Source: Rhizobium metallidurans (GTDB lineage: Bacteria; Pseudomonadota; Alphaproteobacteria; Rhizobiales; Rhizobiaceae). Taken from it: DNA of 64,000 nt. The stretch covers positions 62,001 through 126,000 of the forward strand of contig NZ_JACIDW010000011.1 in NCBI RefSeq assembly GCF_014196505.1, written 5' to 3'. Of this stretch, positions 56,674 to 64,000 are shown one piece after another. The position numbers and the translations under genes are program-made. The stretch's first letter is position 1, and every line of letters begins with the position of its first letter. Under the pieces are notes generated by a model. The model was given only the letters and a program-made list of their open reading frames with translations. It did not search any database and had not been told where the DNA came from.

Positions 56674-57585
56674 ATGGCACGGCAGAACACGGTCTTCAAG
56701 GAAGCGTTCAATCGCTATGCCGCGGCGCTGCGCGCCGACGAGACCCTGCCCTCCGAGCCCGACATCGCCGCCAAGCTCGGCATCAGCCGCAGCACCGCCC
56801 GCGCCATCCTGACCCGCCTCGACGAAGAGGGCATTATCCGCTGGAACAAGCGCCAGAAGGTGGTGCTGCGCACGCCGACCCAGGCCGATCTCTTTCCCTC
56901 GGAAGAGACCGATTCCCTGCACAACATCATCGAGCGCAGCTTCATGCAGCGCATCCTGTCGGATGATGCGGCACCCGGCACGCAGATCAACGAGCTGGAG
57001 CTTGCCCGCGAAATCGGCACTGGCACGACCAGCGTGCGTGAATTCCTCATCCGCTTCTCGCGGTTCGGGCTGATCGAGAAGCGGCCGAACAGCCACTGGA
57101 TATTGAAGGGTTTCACCCGCGAATTCGCGCTCGAGCTCGCCGAGGTGCGCGAGATGTTCGAGCTGCACTCCGCCGCCGAATTCGGCCGGCTTCCTGAGGA
57201 GAACGAGGCCTGGCGGGCGCTGGCGGAGATCAAGGCCGAACACCACGCCATGCTGGATGATCTCGACCGCCGCTACAAGGAATTCTCAGCCCTCGACGAG
57301 CGCTTCCATTTGTTGATTCACGGTGCGGCGAAGAACCGCTTCATCGCCGATTTCTACGACGCCATCGCCATCGTCTTCCACTATCACTACCAGTGGAACA
57401 AGGCTTTCGCGCGAGAGCGCAACGAGCGCGCCATCCACGAACATCTGGATTATATCGCAGCCCTTGAAACCGGCGATCCCGCCGCGATCGATGCCGCCTG
57501 CAGGGTGCATCTACGCTCCGCGCGCCAGACCTTGCTGCAATCCCTGCCGCAGAGCCTTGGGGACGGGGAAGCGCACGAGAAATAG
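56674..57585 (+). CDS. GntR/FadR-type regulator with two winged-helix domains
   Basis: The 303-aa protein (ATG 56674; GTG 56668 possible) has an unusual order. A first GntR-like helix-turn-helix lies at residues about 25-55 (LPSEPDIAAKLGISRSTARA), a second at about 90-140 (INELELAREIGTGTTSVREF), then an FCD ligand domain with His residues (DERFHLLIHGAA, YHYQWNKAFARERNERAIHE). It is divergent from the sugar operon and probably represses it. Confidence 0.85.
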   Translation: MARQNTVFKEAFNRYAAALRADETLPSEPDIAAKLGISRSTARAILTRLDEEGIIRWNKRQKVVLRTPTQADLFPSEETDSLHNIIERSFMQRILSDDAAPGTQINELELAREIGTGTTSVREFLIRFSRFGLIEKRPNSHWILKGFTREFALELAEVREMFELHSAAEFGRLPEENEAWRALAEIKAEHHAMLDDLDRRYKEFSALDERFHLLIHGAAKNRFIADFYDAIAIVFHYHYQWNKAFARERNERAIHEHLDYIAALETGDPAAIDAACRVHLRSARQTLLQSLPQSLGDGEAHEK

Positions 57586-57608
57586 TGCCGTGCGGCGCCA
57601 TGCAGGCG

Positions 57609-57632
57609 AAAAAAAGCCCGCTCAAGGCGGGC
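57609..57632 (-). terminator. leftward rho-independent terminator
   Basis: On the minus strand GCCCGC-CTTGA-GCGGGC (57632-57616) is followed by seven T. It must end a leftward transcript from 57640-57960, or act as a weak end of the GntR gene. Confidence 0.7.
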
Positions 57633-57821
57633 CACGTCTCGCGAACTCAATACAATTGGATACGCAATACCGACGAGACAACGAACGCTACCATCCCGGA
57701 TGCCGTCTTGCACTTCGCTCATTCGGATGATCCACGAACGGCGGACCCAGGCGATTGAAGCGGGCACGTCTTACGGCGTCACGCATCTTCGGCTGATCGA
57801 AGGAAGCCGGTTGGGGACGGC

Positions 57822-57938
57822 CTAGCGCCGGGGGAAATCATTCCATCCGGAAGCGCGGGCCTTGGCGAAAACGATCTGCACTTCACGTCCCAGATAGAGC
57901 AGGGCGAAGATGCCCAATATCGTCAGGATATCCCACAT
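57822..57938 (-). CDS. possible 38-aa membrane microprotein
   Basis: Translating 57938 to 57822 on the minus strand gives MWDILTILGIFALLYLGREV and a basic/aromatic tail ending DFPRR. Residues 3-16 form one membrane helix. GAGGG lies ten bases before the ATG, and a leftward terminator lies 190 bases further on. A 32-aa frame (57688-57786) follows it without a clear ribosome site. Not recognised; coding status is uncertain. Confidence 0.35.
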   Translation of the reverse strand: MWDILTILGIFALLYLGREVQIVFAKARASGWNDFPRR

Positions 57939-58242
57939 GTGCCCTTACCCTCGTTGCGTTGCGGGCCGTGCCTCAGACCCCTCATGACACGGCCCGCCCA
58001 ATCCAAACGCGACCGCCATCACGTTTCAGGACGATGGCACTCATATGCGACATCAATGCGTCGCGGTATCGCCAATTCTGAGGATGTGGCGGTTTGGCGC
58101 ATCAAAATATGTTCAAGTTCTTTTGAACCGGTGTCGCCGTGGCGCAAGGACGCTGCACCCAAAGACCAACTTGCCTCGGGCGATGCAACCAGTGAGGATC
58201 AACCCCCAACAGCGTTTGACCATACAAGCTCGGGGAACAGGA

Positions 58243-58839
58243 GTGATCCAGGAATTCAGCTGGCGTCCGGGCATCGGAGATCCCACCGTCGTGGGATGGT
58301 TCACCGTCGCCCTCTATCTGCTTGCCGGCGTCACCTGCTGGCGGACCGCGGGATTTGCGGGATCAAGACATCTGCCGGGAAGTACGGAAGCGGCGACGTG
58401 GCGTATGATCTCGGTGGCGTTCTTCTGCCTTGGGGTCAACAAGCAGCTCGACCTCCAGTCTGCTTTCACGCAGATCGGCCGCATGATCGCGCTTTCCGGT
58501 GGCTGGTACGAACAGCGTCGAACGGTGCAGCTTTATTTCATTCTTGCGATCGCTGTCGTCGGGATCGTGGTAACCTCCGTCGTTCTCTTTCGCGTGAGGC
58601 GGTCGCCGCGTGAACTCATGCTGGCGCTGGCAGGCTCGATGCTTGTACTGGGATATGTGGTCATTCGGGCTGGATCGTTCCAACACGTCGATCGCTTCAT
58701 CGGCAGCCGCGTTCTCGCCTTCAAATGGAACTGGATCCTGGAAGTGGCGGGCATATTGATCGTTATCACAGCCAGCGAGTGGAGGCGCGCGACCATCGCC
58801 CGGCAAAGCCACGATCTTGCGAGCGGATTGCGACACTAG
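58243..58839 (+). CDS. hypothetical membrane protein, five helices
   Basis: GTG 58243 with a GGGGA site gives 198 aa with five hydrophobic segments: GWFTVALYLLAGVTCW, MISVAFFCLGVN, LYFILAIAVVGIVVTSVVLF, LMLALAGSMLVLGYVVI and ILEVAGILIVITA. Codons upstream to 58045 are open but not hydrophobic or conserved-looking. It is the last chromosomal gene before the island end. Function is unknown. Confidence 0.65.
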   Translation: MIQEFSWRPGIGDPTVVGWFTVALYLLAGVTCWRTAGFAGSRHLPGSTEAATWRMISVAFFCLGVNKQLDLQSAFTQIGRMIALSGGWYEQRRTVQLYFILAIAVVGIVVTSVVLFRVRRSPRELMLALAGSMLVLGYVVIRAGSFQHVDRFIGSRVLAFKWNWILEVAGILIVITASEWRRATIARQSHDLASGLRH

Positions 58840-58876
58840 TGGTTGCCGAGCTTTAAAGGGATCTGTCTTGGAGAAA

Positions 58877-58921
58877 TGGTGCCGCTTGCAGGACTCGAAC
58901 CTGCGACCCCATCATTACGAA
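58877..58921 (-). other. attachment site: 45-bp 3' fragment of tRNA-Thr(CGT)
   Basis: On the minus strand the sequence runs from an anticodon loop TTCGTAA (anticodon CGT) through TGATG, the T-arm GCAGGTTCGAGTCCTGC and acceptor AGCGGC to ACCA. The 5' half is absent: the bases before the loop (CATAC) do not complete the anticodon stem. This is the usual leftover when an element integrates into a tRNA 3' end. Confidence 0.85.
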
Positions 58922-59041
58922 GTATGAGGTGTTTCTTTCCGCATCATTTACCAACGTTCCTAATTTGTGAAAAACCGTTTTAAATCATGTTGATAAGAGT
59001 CCTGATTGTTCCTACAGATGGCCCTGGTTTCCGTTTGGTGC

Positions 59042-59060
59042 GGCGACCCAGTGGCGACCC
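59042..59060 (+). repeat. GGCGACCC direct repeats before the integrase gene
   Basis: GGCGACCC occurs at 59042-59049 and 59053-59060, one helical turn apart (11 bp). Possible arm-type sites for integrase or a directionality factor. Confidence 0.5.
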
Positions 59061-59074
59061 GAAGGTAGGGGCAT

Positions 59075-60328
59075 ATGAAGAACAATCAGAAGCTAACTAA
59101 GACCGTGGCGGACGACGCGCTTCCAAAGGATAAGCGGTATGTGATCTGGGACACCGAGATCGCCGGCTTTGGTCTAAGGGTCTACCCGACTGGATCGAAA
59201 AGTTGGATTTTGGAGTATCGTCCTGATGGAGGCGGGAGAGATGTCGACAAACGACGGTTGAAGCTTGGCACTTCCAAGGAAATCACTGCCGACCAGGCCC
59301 GGAAGCAAGCAAAGCTCCACAGTGCCACCGCCACATTGGGCGGCGATCCTCAGGCCGATAAAAACGAGAAACGTGCCGCCATCACCGTCAAAGAGCTCGC
59401 TCACGAGTTCATGGAGAAATTGGTAAAGGAGATGAATGCTGCAAACACGGCCGTTTCCTATAAGGATGCCTTCAAACACATTCTTCCAGCGCTTGGCGCG
59501 CGAAAGGCCGATGGGATCAAAAAGAGGGACCTCGGAGACCTTCACCACGCTCTAAGAAATACACCGATTATGGCCAACAAGGTGCTTGCGGTCTTTAGCT
59601 CAATGATGTCCTACGGGATGACGATGGACCTGATCGCGAAACGCGAAAATCCCGCCAAAGATATTAAAAAGTTTCCGGAAAATACAGTCACTAGGTTTCT
59701 ATCCGTCGAAGAACTGGAACGTCTTGGCGAGGTTCTTGAGGAAGCCGAGACGGTAGGTATCCCTTGGACCATCGATCCGGACAAGAAAACAAAACACGTG
59801 CCCAAAGCCAATCAGCGTACGGTCGCAAGCCCTCATGCAGTAGCCGCGATCCGACTTTACCTCCTAACAGGTGCAAGGCTCCGGGAAATTCTACAGCTCA
59901 AGTGGTCCTCGGTAGACCTAAATCGTGGGATTCTGAAGCTTGAAAAGGCCAAGGGTGGGCCGCGAGAATTAGTTGCGAGCATGGCGACGATCGACATTCT
60001 TCGCAACCTCAAGCGCGTCGGAGAACATGTGATCGCCTCCGACAGCGCTGGAACGCAGAGTGAGAAGCCGCGGTACGATTTGAAAGGCCCTTGGTCAAAT
60101 ATCCGTGCTTATGCTGGTCTTTCAGATGTTCGACTTCACGACCTCCGTCACACCTTCGCAAGCCACGCGGTAATTGATGGCACGCACCTCGCGGTGGTGA
60201 GCAAATTGCTCGGCCACAAGAGCATCACGACCACAATGCGCTATGCGCATCTTAACGATCCAGCTCTCAGACAAGCGTCGGAGCAGATCGGAGGAAAAAT
60301 GTCTAAAGTCATGAAAACAAAGGGCTGA
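59075..60328 (+). CDS. int: P4-type tyrosine integrase (DUF4102)
   Basis: The 417-aa protein has the N-terminal DUF4102 arm-binding domain (YVIWDTEIAGFGLRVYPTGS), a core-binding domain (about 105-195), and a catalytic domain with Arg268 (LTGARLREIL), HDLRH (His355, Arg358), GHKS (His381) and Tyr390 (MRYAH). All catalytic residues are kept, so it should be active. It lies 153 bases from its tRNA target fragment. GGTAGGGG precedes the ATG. Confidence 0.94.
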   Translation: MKNNQKLTKTVADDALPKDKRYVIWDTEIAGFGLRVYPTGSKSWILEYRPDGGGRDVDKRRLKLGTSKEITADQARKQAKLHSATATLGGDPQADKNEKRAAITVKELAHEFMEKLVKEMNAANTAVSYKDAFKHILPALGARKADGIKKRDLGDLHHALRNTPIMANKVLAVFSSMMSYGMTMDLIAKRENPAKDIKKFPENTVTRFLSVEELERLGEVLEEAETVGIPWTIDPDKKTKHVPKANQRTVASPHAVAAIRLYLLTGARLREILQLKWSSVDLNRGILKLEKAKGGPRELVASMATIDILRNLKRVGEHVIASDSAGTQSEKPRYDLKGPWSNIRAYAGLSDVRLHDLRHTFASHAVIDGTHLAVVSKLLGHKSITTTMRYAHLNDPALRQASEQIGGKMSKVMKTKG

Positions 60329-60391
60329 TTGTTAGAGAATTGGCAACGCCAGGCATTTAGCTTCCCGCCAAAGACCTAAACAGGGGGAAGC

Positions 60392-61426
60392 ATGGACCGC
60401 CGTTTTGACTACTTAGGATTCGACTTCAGCCTCATGGATCGTATGCGGTCGCACGATGCGGAAGAAGAGGAATTTCGCGAGGACCTCCTCGAAGCCGTGA
60501 AGACGGGGAGATTAACGCCGGATAATGCTGAAGAACGGGCGTTCGACCGGGGTTTGGACTCGCTCACAACTCCCTTTTGGAGTGGGCCGAGCGTTGTCGA
60601 TTTCCGAGCCTGGTCGATCGAAATGACTCTGGCTTGGCTGATTTGGGGATCGAAGCGAGCCGTCCAGCGCTTCTACACGCCTTATCGAATACAGTGCTTT
60701 GAGTGGAGACTTGTCCCCAACGGGGGCGCTAAAGGCTACCAGCCCGTGTCTCTGGGGCCGGCGAGCCCGGCAGAAGTCCGAGCTAAAGCGTCGTCCTCCA
60801 CGACCAGGTTATCGTTCAACGATGCCGTCAGAAATCTTTGGGACAAAGTGCAGGCCGGTATCGTTGTCGCTTCGGCACTTACCGTCAAGGCGGATGAATT
60901 CAAAACAATCAGTGCTGCCGAATCCGCCACTCTCAAACTTCACATCGATGATGAGGGGCAAGCCTATCTTGTGGATGCGTTCAAGCACGATGTTGTGCGG
61001 TATCACACGCTGAGATTCAATACAGCGGCGATCGTTGCAGAGTGGGTCTCGGACGACGCAGACCGGCCCCTTGAGGTGGAAGACGACGACGCTGCCGACG
61101 GGGTCGATCCCTACGTTGAGCGCGCCATTCCTGCCGTCGAAGATGGAGGTCGCGAACAAGTCCGCCCCGTCGCTAGGGTACAACCCAGAGGTCGGCGGGC
61201 TAGATTTCCTTGGGACACCGACATCCGAGCGCAAGCGCTGCGACTGCTTGACGAAAAAGGTGACTTCGACATCCGGGTTGATCCCGTGTGGCTGCCGGCT
61301 AGATTGATCGACGATCTGCTCGACTTCTGCCAGAAAACCTGGAAAACGGAACCAAGCCGCGCCGCCATGACGAAGTACGTCCGCCAGTACCATGAAGAGT
61401 TTCGGCAGCTTCGCGCCACGAATTAA
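60392..61426 (+). CDS. island protein of unknown function
   Basis: The 344-aa protein (ATG 60392 after GGGGGAAGC) is not recognised. It is rich in charged and aromatic residues, has no signal or membrane helix, an acidic linker (EVEDDDAADGVDPYVE, about 225-240) and a basic stretch (RVQPRGRRAR, about 261-270) before a C-terminal helical part. The N-terminal motif WSGPSVVDFRAWSIEMTLAW is distinctive. It lies between the integrase and an AlpA-like gene on the same strand. Confidence 0.7.
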   Translation: MDRRFDYLGFDFSLMDRMRSHDAEEEEFREDLLEAVKTGRLTPDNAEERAFDRGLDSLTTPFWSGPSVVDFRAWSIEMTLAWLIWGSKRAVQRFYTPYRIQCFEWRLVPNGGAKGYQPVSLGPASPAEVRAKASSSTTRLSFNDAVRNLWDKVQAGIVVASALTVKADEFKTISAAESATLKLHIDDEGQAYLVDAFKHDVVRYHTLRFNTAAIVAEWVSDDADRPLEVEDDDAADGVDPYVERAIPAVEDGGREQVRPVARVQPRGRRARFPWDTDIRAQALRLLDEKGDFDIRVDPVWLPARLIDDLLDFCQKTWKTEPSRAAMTKYVRQYHEEFRQLRATN

Positions 61427-61537
61427 TATCATTAGTACTGCGATTGTCAGCAGAATTGCGAATGAGCGCCCACCGGGCGCTCTTTGTCTAAATCCTTTCT
61501 CGCTCCTGGACGTCCAGAGCAGAAAGGAATGACCCAA

Positions 61538-61750
61538 ATGACCGCAGGAACCAACCCCTCCTCTAACCGCATGCTCCGCACCGCGGAAGCAGCGGTCTTC
61601 ACAGGCCTCTCGGCCTCGACGCTGAACAAGTTGCGTCTCGCTGGCGACGGTCCCGTGTACCTCAAGCTCGGCAAAGCCGTGGTGTACGACACCACCGATC
61701 TGTCGGCTTGGCTTTCTTCCAAGCGCCGCCGCTCGACGACCTTCGCGTGA
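61538..61750 (+). CDS. AlpA/excisionase-like helix-turn-helix protein
   Basis: ATG 61538 (AAGGA nine bases upstream) gives 70 aa with a MerR/AlpA-like helix-turn-helix: MLRTAEAAVFTGLSASTLNK, then GDGPVYLKLGKAVVYDTTDL and a basic tail SSKRRR. Such proteins act as directionality factors or local regulators of integrases of this type. Confidence 0.8.
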   Translation: MTAGTNPSSNRMLRTAEAAVFTGLSASTLNKLRLAGDGPVYLKLGKAVVYDTTDLSAWLSSKRRRSTTFA

Positions 61751-61759
61751 AGCCAGACC

Positions 61760-61954
61760 ATGAAGAAGCTCATCATGGACTGCGTTCTCGCATCGATCGA
61801 TCTCCCGAGCTTCGACGATGGTTCGGGAGGCCTGACGGACAACGCTGTTGTCCCGACTAATCTCGGGGTCAATCAGTTGATCGTCAAGCACGGCATCAAG
61901 CCCTGGCTAGCCAATTGGCTCTCCCACACCCATGGCTGGGGCAAGGACCGATAG
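61760..61954 (+). CDS. small island ORF, unknown
   Basis: A 64-aa frame starts nine bases after the AlpA-like gene (MKKLIMDCVLASIDLPSFDD). Its C-terminal part, VKHGIKPWLANWLSHTHGWG, is Trp/His-rich. The ribosome site is weak. No domain was recognised; the short gap favours co-transcription. Confidence 0.45.
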   Translation: MKKLIMDCVLASIDLPSFDDGSGGLTDNAVVPTNLGVNQLIVKHGIKPWLANWLSHTHGWGKDR

Positions 61955-62105
61955 TTCGGTTCAGAGACGCGGCTGACGACACAATCCGTCGTCAGTCCGG
62001 CCCTGCCTCCCTCTCCCTTAGAGAACGTCGCGGCAGCGACCTCCGCCAGCTCCCGATCATGCCGGGCGCGGGCAACTCCCTTTGTTCCAATAGAAGGAGC
62101 CTCAA

Positions 62106-63503
62106 ATGAAGGCTTTCGAACTCTTCGCCGGCGCTGGCGGTATGTCCCTTGGTCTGAAGAACGCGGGTTTTGAGCTCGTCGGCGCTTTCGACGCCTGGAA
62201 GCTTGCCACCGAGAACTACAACACAAACGTCGGTCCGCATGCCGAGGTCTTTGACCTCAAGGATGTCGCCGGCGCTGTTGTCGAGATCGCCCGCCGTTCG
62301 CCGGACATCATTGTCGGAGGTCCGCCATGTCAGGACTATTCTCTCGCTGGCAAGCGCGAGGAACAAGCGAATGCAAGCCTGACCAAGTCGTTCTCGATGA
62401 TCGTTTCGGGCGTTCGCCCGGAGTGGTTCCTGATGGAAAACGTCATTCAGGTTCTCACGTCCGACACCTGGATGGTCGCCAAGGAGGTGCTGAAGGTTGC
62501 CGGCTTTGGCATCTCCATTCTCAAGGCTGACTGCAGCTTCTACGGCGTGCCCCAGTCCCGCCGCCGCTGCTTCGTGGTTGGTCGCCGCGGGGAATGCGAC
62601 GGCTTCTTGGACAAGGCGCTTGAACGTGCCGCTTCCGATCGTCCGATGACCCTACGAGACCTCTTCGGTGCGGCGGTGCCGGAGGCACTCTATTTCCCCG
62701 CCCGCATGCCCAGCAAGCGGAGCGTCTGGGGTCCCGACGAGCCTGCGCCAACCATCCGCTCGTCTTCACTCCGTCCGGTGCCGGCAAACTATATGCCGCA
62801 CGACGAGGATGCTGCGCTGATCGAAAACGGTTACGTCTATACGCGGCCGTTCCGTGGTGGCCGTGGTGTCCGTTCCGTGGACGAACCCATGTCCACGATC
62901 ACGCGGACCTCGTTCGAGCGCCCTACGGGACGCTATCTCAACGCTCAGAACGAGAAGGACCCCGTGTCCGCGGCCGACACCGCAGTTCTCACCTTGAGCC
63001 AGATTTCGCGTATCCAAGGCTTTCCCGCCGACTGGCGTTGGTTGGCCAAGTCCAAGCGCGACATCTGCCAAATGATCGCGAACGCAGTTCCGGCTCCGGT
63101 CGCAGCGCGTCTCGGCAAGGTCATCATGGACTGGCATCGTGGTGAAAGCGGAGCGGAGATCATCGACGGTTTCGTGGACTGGGTAGTTCTGAAGGGCCGC
63201 TCGCGTTCATCCGGATATAACGTGAAATCCAGCCTGCGTCGCGCGCGCAAGCTGTTGGGCAATCGCATCTTCGACAACGTCGAGATGGAAATCGCAGCCC
63301 TCCAGCAACTCGCGGGCTTCGTTTCGCTGCCCGTTGCGTCCAAGTCCGACATCCGTCAGGCCCTCCGCCTCTATACTGCGTTCCTGAACGAGACCCCCAA
63401 AGTGAAGAAAAAGGGCCGCTTGCGGAAGACGCCCGCAGGAAACGACAATCTGTCGGCCGCTTTGGTCGACGTCGACGACACGGATGCCGACTTCGGCACT
63501 TGA
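62106..63503 (+). CDS. dcm: DNA (cytosine-5)-methyltransferase with C-terminal extension
   Basis: The 465-aa protein has the C5 methylase motifs in order: I (FELFAGAGGMSLGL, 4-17), IV with catalytic Cys75 (GGPPCQDYSLAG), VI (FLMENV), VIII (QSRRRCFVVG), a target domain, IX/X (ISRIQGFPADWRW, MIANAVPAPVAARLG). About 115 residues follow motif X (from about 350), with no recognised domain. GAAGGAG precedes the ATG. It is convergent with a type III restriction subunit gene; no cognate type II nuclease is seen. Confidence 0.93.
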   Translation: MKAFELFAGAGGMSLGLKNAGFELVGAFDAWKLATENYNTNVGPHAEVFDLKDVAGAVVEIARRSPDIIVGGPPCQDYSLAGKREEQANASLTKSFSMIVSGVRPEWFLMENVIQVLTSDTWMVAKEVLKVAGFGISILKADCSFYGVPQSRRRCFVVGRRGECDGFLDKALERAASDRPMTLRDLFGAAVPEALYFPARMPSKRSVWGPDEPAPTIRSSSLRPVPANYMPHDEDAALIENGYVYTRPFRGGRGVRSVDEPMSTITRTSFERPTGRYLNAQNEKDPVSAADTAVLTLSQISRIQGFPADWRWLAKSKRDICQMIANAVPAPVAARLGKVIMDWHRGESGAEIIDGFVDWVVLKGRSRSSGYNVKSSLRRARKLLGNRIFDNVEMEIAALQQLAGFVSLPVASKSDIRQALRLYTAFLNETPKVKKKGRLRKTPAGNDNLSAALVDVDDTDADFGT

Positions 63504-63531
63504 CCCAGTTCTGAGGCCACCCAAGGTGAAG

Positions 63532-63577
63532 AAAAAGGTACCGCGTCACTGGCGGGAACCCGTAGCGGTGCCTTTTT
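63532..63577. terminator. bidirectional terminator between dcm and the restriction gene
   Basis: AAAAAGGTACCGC (63532-63544) pairs with GCGGTGCCTTTTT (63565-63577) with one mismatch; the arms begin and end in A/T runs. Confidence 0.72.
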
Positions 63578-63682
63578 AAAGCGGTATAGTCATCCATCCC
63601 ATGGGAGCGAACTCAACCACCGCGAAAGTTGCACCATGGCCCCCGCCGATGGGTGACCTCCCCACTTCATCGCTTCCCCAGT

Positions 63683-64000
63683 TCAGGCCGTCGATGTCGA
63701 AACAATGTCCATCAATTTCGCGTAATCGGTAACGACATCATATTTCAACTTATCGTTTGCGACCCGCTTGCCAATCTCGTCAAAGAACTTTCGCGCGCAG
63801 GCGATCTTCGTGTTTTCCAACTCGCGCAGTTTCAAAGACGACATTGTGCCCTTGGTCTCGGCGACGAAGTAGACATGTTTGACGCTGCCTGCTTCGAAAG
63901 AGATGGCCCAGTCGGGATTATAATCGCCCACTGGCGTAGGTATGAGAAATCCTCGCGGCAGCTTGGCGTAGACGACCACTTCCTTGCTGTTGTCGAGATC
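63683..64000 (-). CDS. type III restriction-modification system, Res subunit, C-terminal end (partial)
   Basis: The frame enters from the right edge and ends at 63683; the visible 105 residues are the C-terminal nuclease part of a type III Res protein. [20 protein letters not shown] leads to PDW and then FVAETKG, i.e. a PD-(D/E)xK site with Asp in NPDW and Glu/Lys in ETK. The helicase part and the partner Mod gene should lie beyond 64000. The GTG at 63979 is internal, not the start. Confidence 0.88.
   Translation of the reverse strand, partial: DLDNSKEVVVYAKLPRGFLIPTPVGDYNPDWAISFEAGSVKHVYFVAETKGTMSSLKLRELENTKIACARKFFDEIGKRVANDKLKYDVVTDYAKLMDIVSTSTA

Larger units (their letters stand above)
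58877..64000. mobile_element. tRNA-Thr(CGT)-integrated genomic island, left end; continues past the window
   Basis: The region starts at the tRNA fragment, is followed directly by a tyrosine integrase reading inwards, and holds accessory genes only (unknown protein, AlpA-like protein, C5 methyltransferase, type III restriction subunit). The integrase is less GC-biased at third positions than the chromosomal genes to its left. No second copy of the 45-bp core appears before 64000, so the other end with an intact tRNA should lie to the right. Confidence 0.8.

Noticed and set aside
57688..57786. 32-aa minus-strand frame after the 38-aa microprotein
   Set aside because: No ribosome site and no recognisable feature; kept only as a remark.
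57939..58613. 224-aa plus-strand frame overlapping the 198-aa membrane protein
   Set aside because: Arg/Ser-rich shadow without hydrophobic pattern; the other frame encodes five clear membrane helices.
58877..58921. Functional tRNA-Thr gene
   Set aside because: The D-arm and 5' acceptor strand are missing, so it cannot fold as a tRNA; it is an attachment-site remnant.

Overview
The window looks like chromosomal DNA of an alphaproteobacterium of the order Rhizobiales, most likely family Rhizobiaceae (Rhizobium, Neorhizobium, Agrobacterium or Sinorhizobium type). It is GC-rich and has rhizobial gene neighbourhoods: rpmH-rnpA-yidC with engB and argB close by, an frcBCAK fructose transporter, and pyrE next to a PfkB fructokinase. 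It also has promoters of the form CTTGAx-N17-CTATAT, a chemoreceptor ending in WEEF, and an sRNA of the alpha-r14 type. No database search was run; all names rest on motifs, lengths and context.

Layout. 1-11310 is mostly housekeeping: dapD, a LOG-family protein, a DUF2442 protein, an EF-hand protein, a HAD nucleotidase, an isocitrate lyase/PEP mutase family protein, argB, an ECF sigma/RskA-like anti-sigma/fasciclin locus, engB, and the operon rpmH-rnpA-yidC. 11311-17445 holds a chemoreceptor, a histidine kinase, tRNA-Arg(ACG), three small envelope proteins and a striking sRNA with three anti-Shine-Dalgarno loops. 17446-25526 is catabolic: a D-amino-acid (hydroxyproline-type) dehydrogenase, a Ser/Cys proline-racemase family epimerase, and the frc fructose uptake operon with a divergent ROK regulator and an RbsD/FucU mutarotase. 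25630-43460 mixes core metabolism (pyrC, pyrE, frk, pgi, fadD) with two GGDEF proteins, an MgtC-like protein, a MocR/EamA pair, a second sRNA candidate, a PRC-barrel protein, a GH2 beta-mannosidase and a glyoxalase.

43506-47332 is a four-gene osmF-yehYXW-type osmoprotectant ABC operon, followed by cutC. 48336-57585 is a leftward catabolic operon (sugar-acid dehydratase, aldo/keto reductase, FucU mutarotase, CUT2 ABC transporter, zinc alcohol dehydrogenase). A divergent GntR-type regulator faces it, and similar operator-like boxes lie at both promoter regions. The gene set suggests oxidation of L-fucose or a related sugar.

From 58877 to the right edge the DNA changes character. A 45-bp 3' fragment of tRNA-Thr(CGT) marks one end of an integrated island. 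Behind it lie a P4-type tyrosine integrase, an unknown 344-aa protein, an AlpA-like HTH protein, a small ORF, a C5 cytosine methyltransferase and the C-terminal end of a type III restriction subunit. The far end of the island is outside the window.
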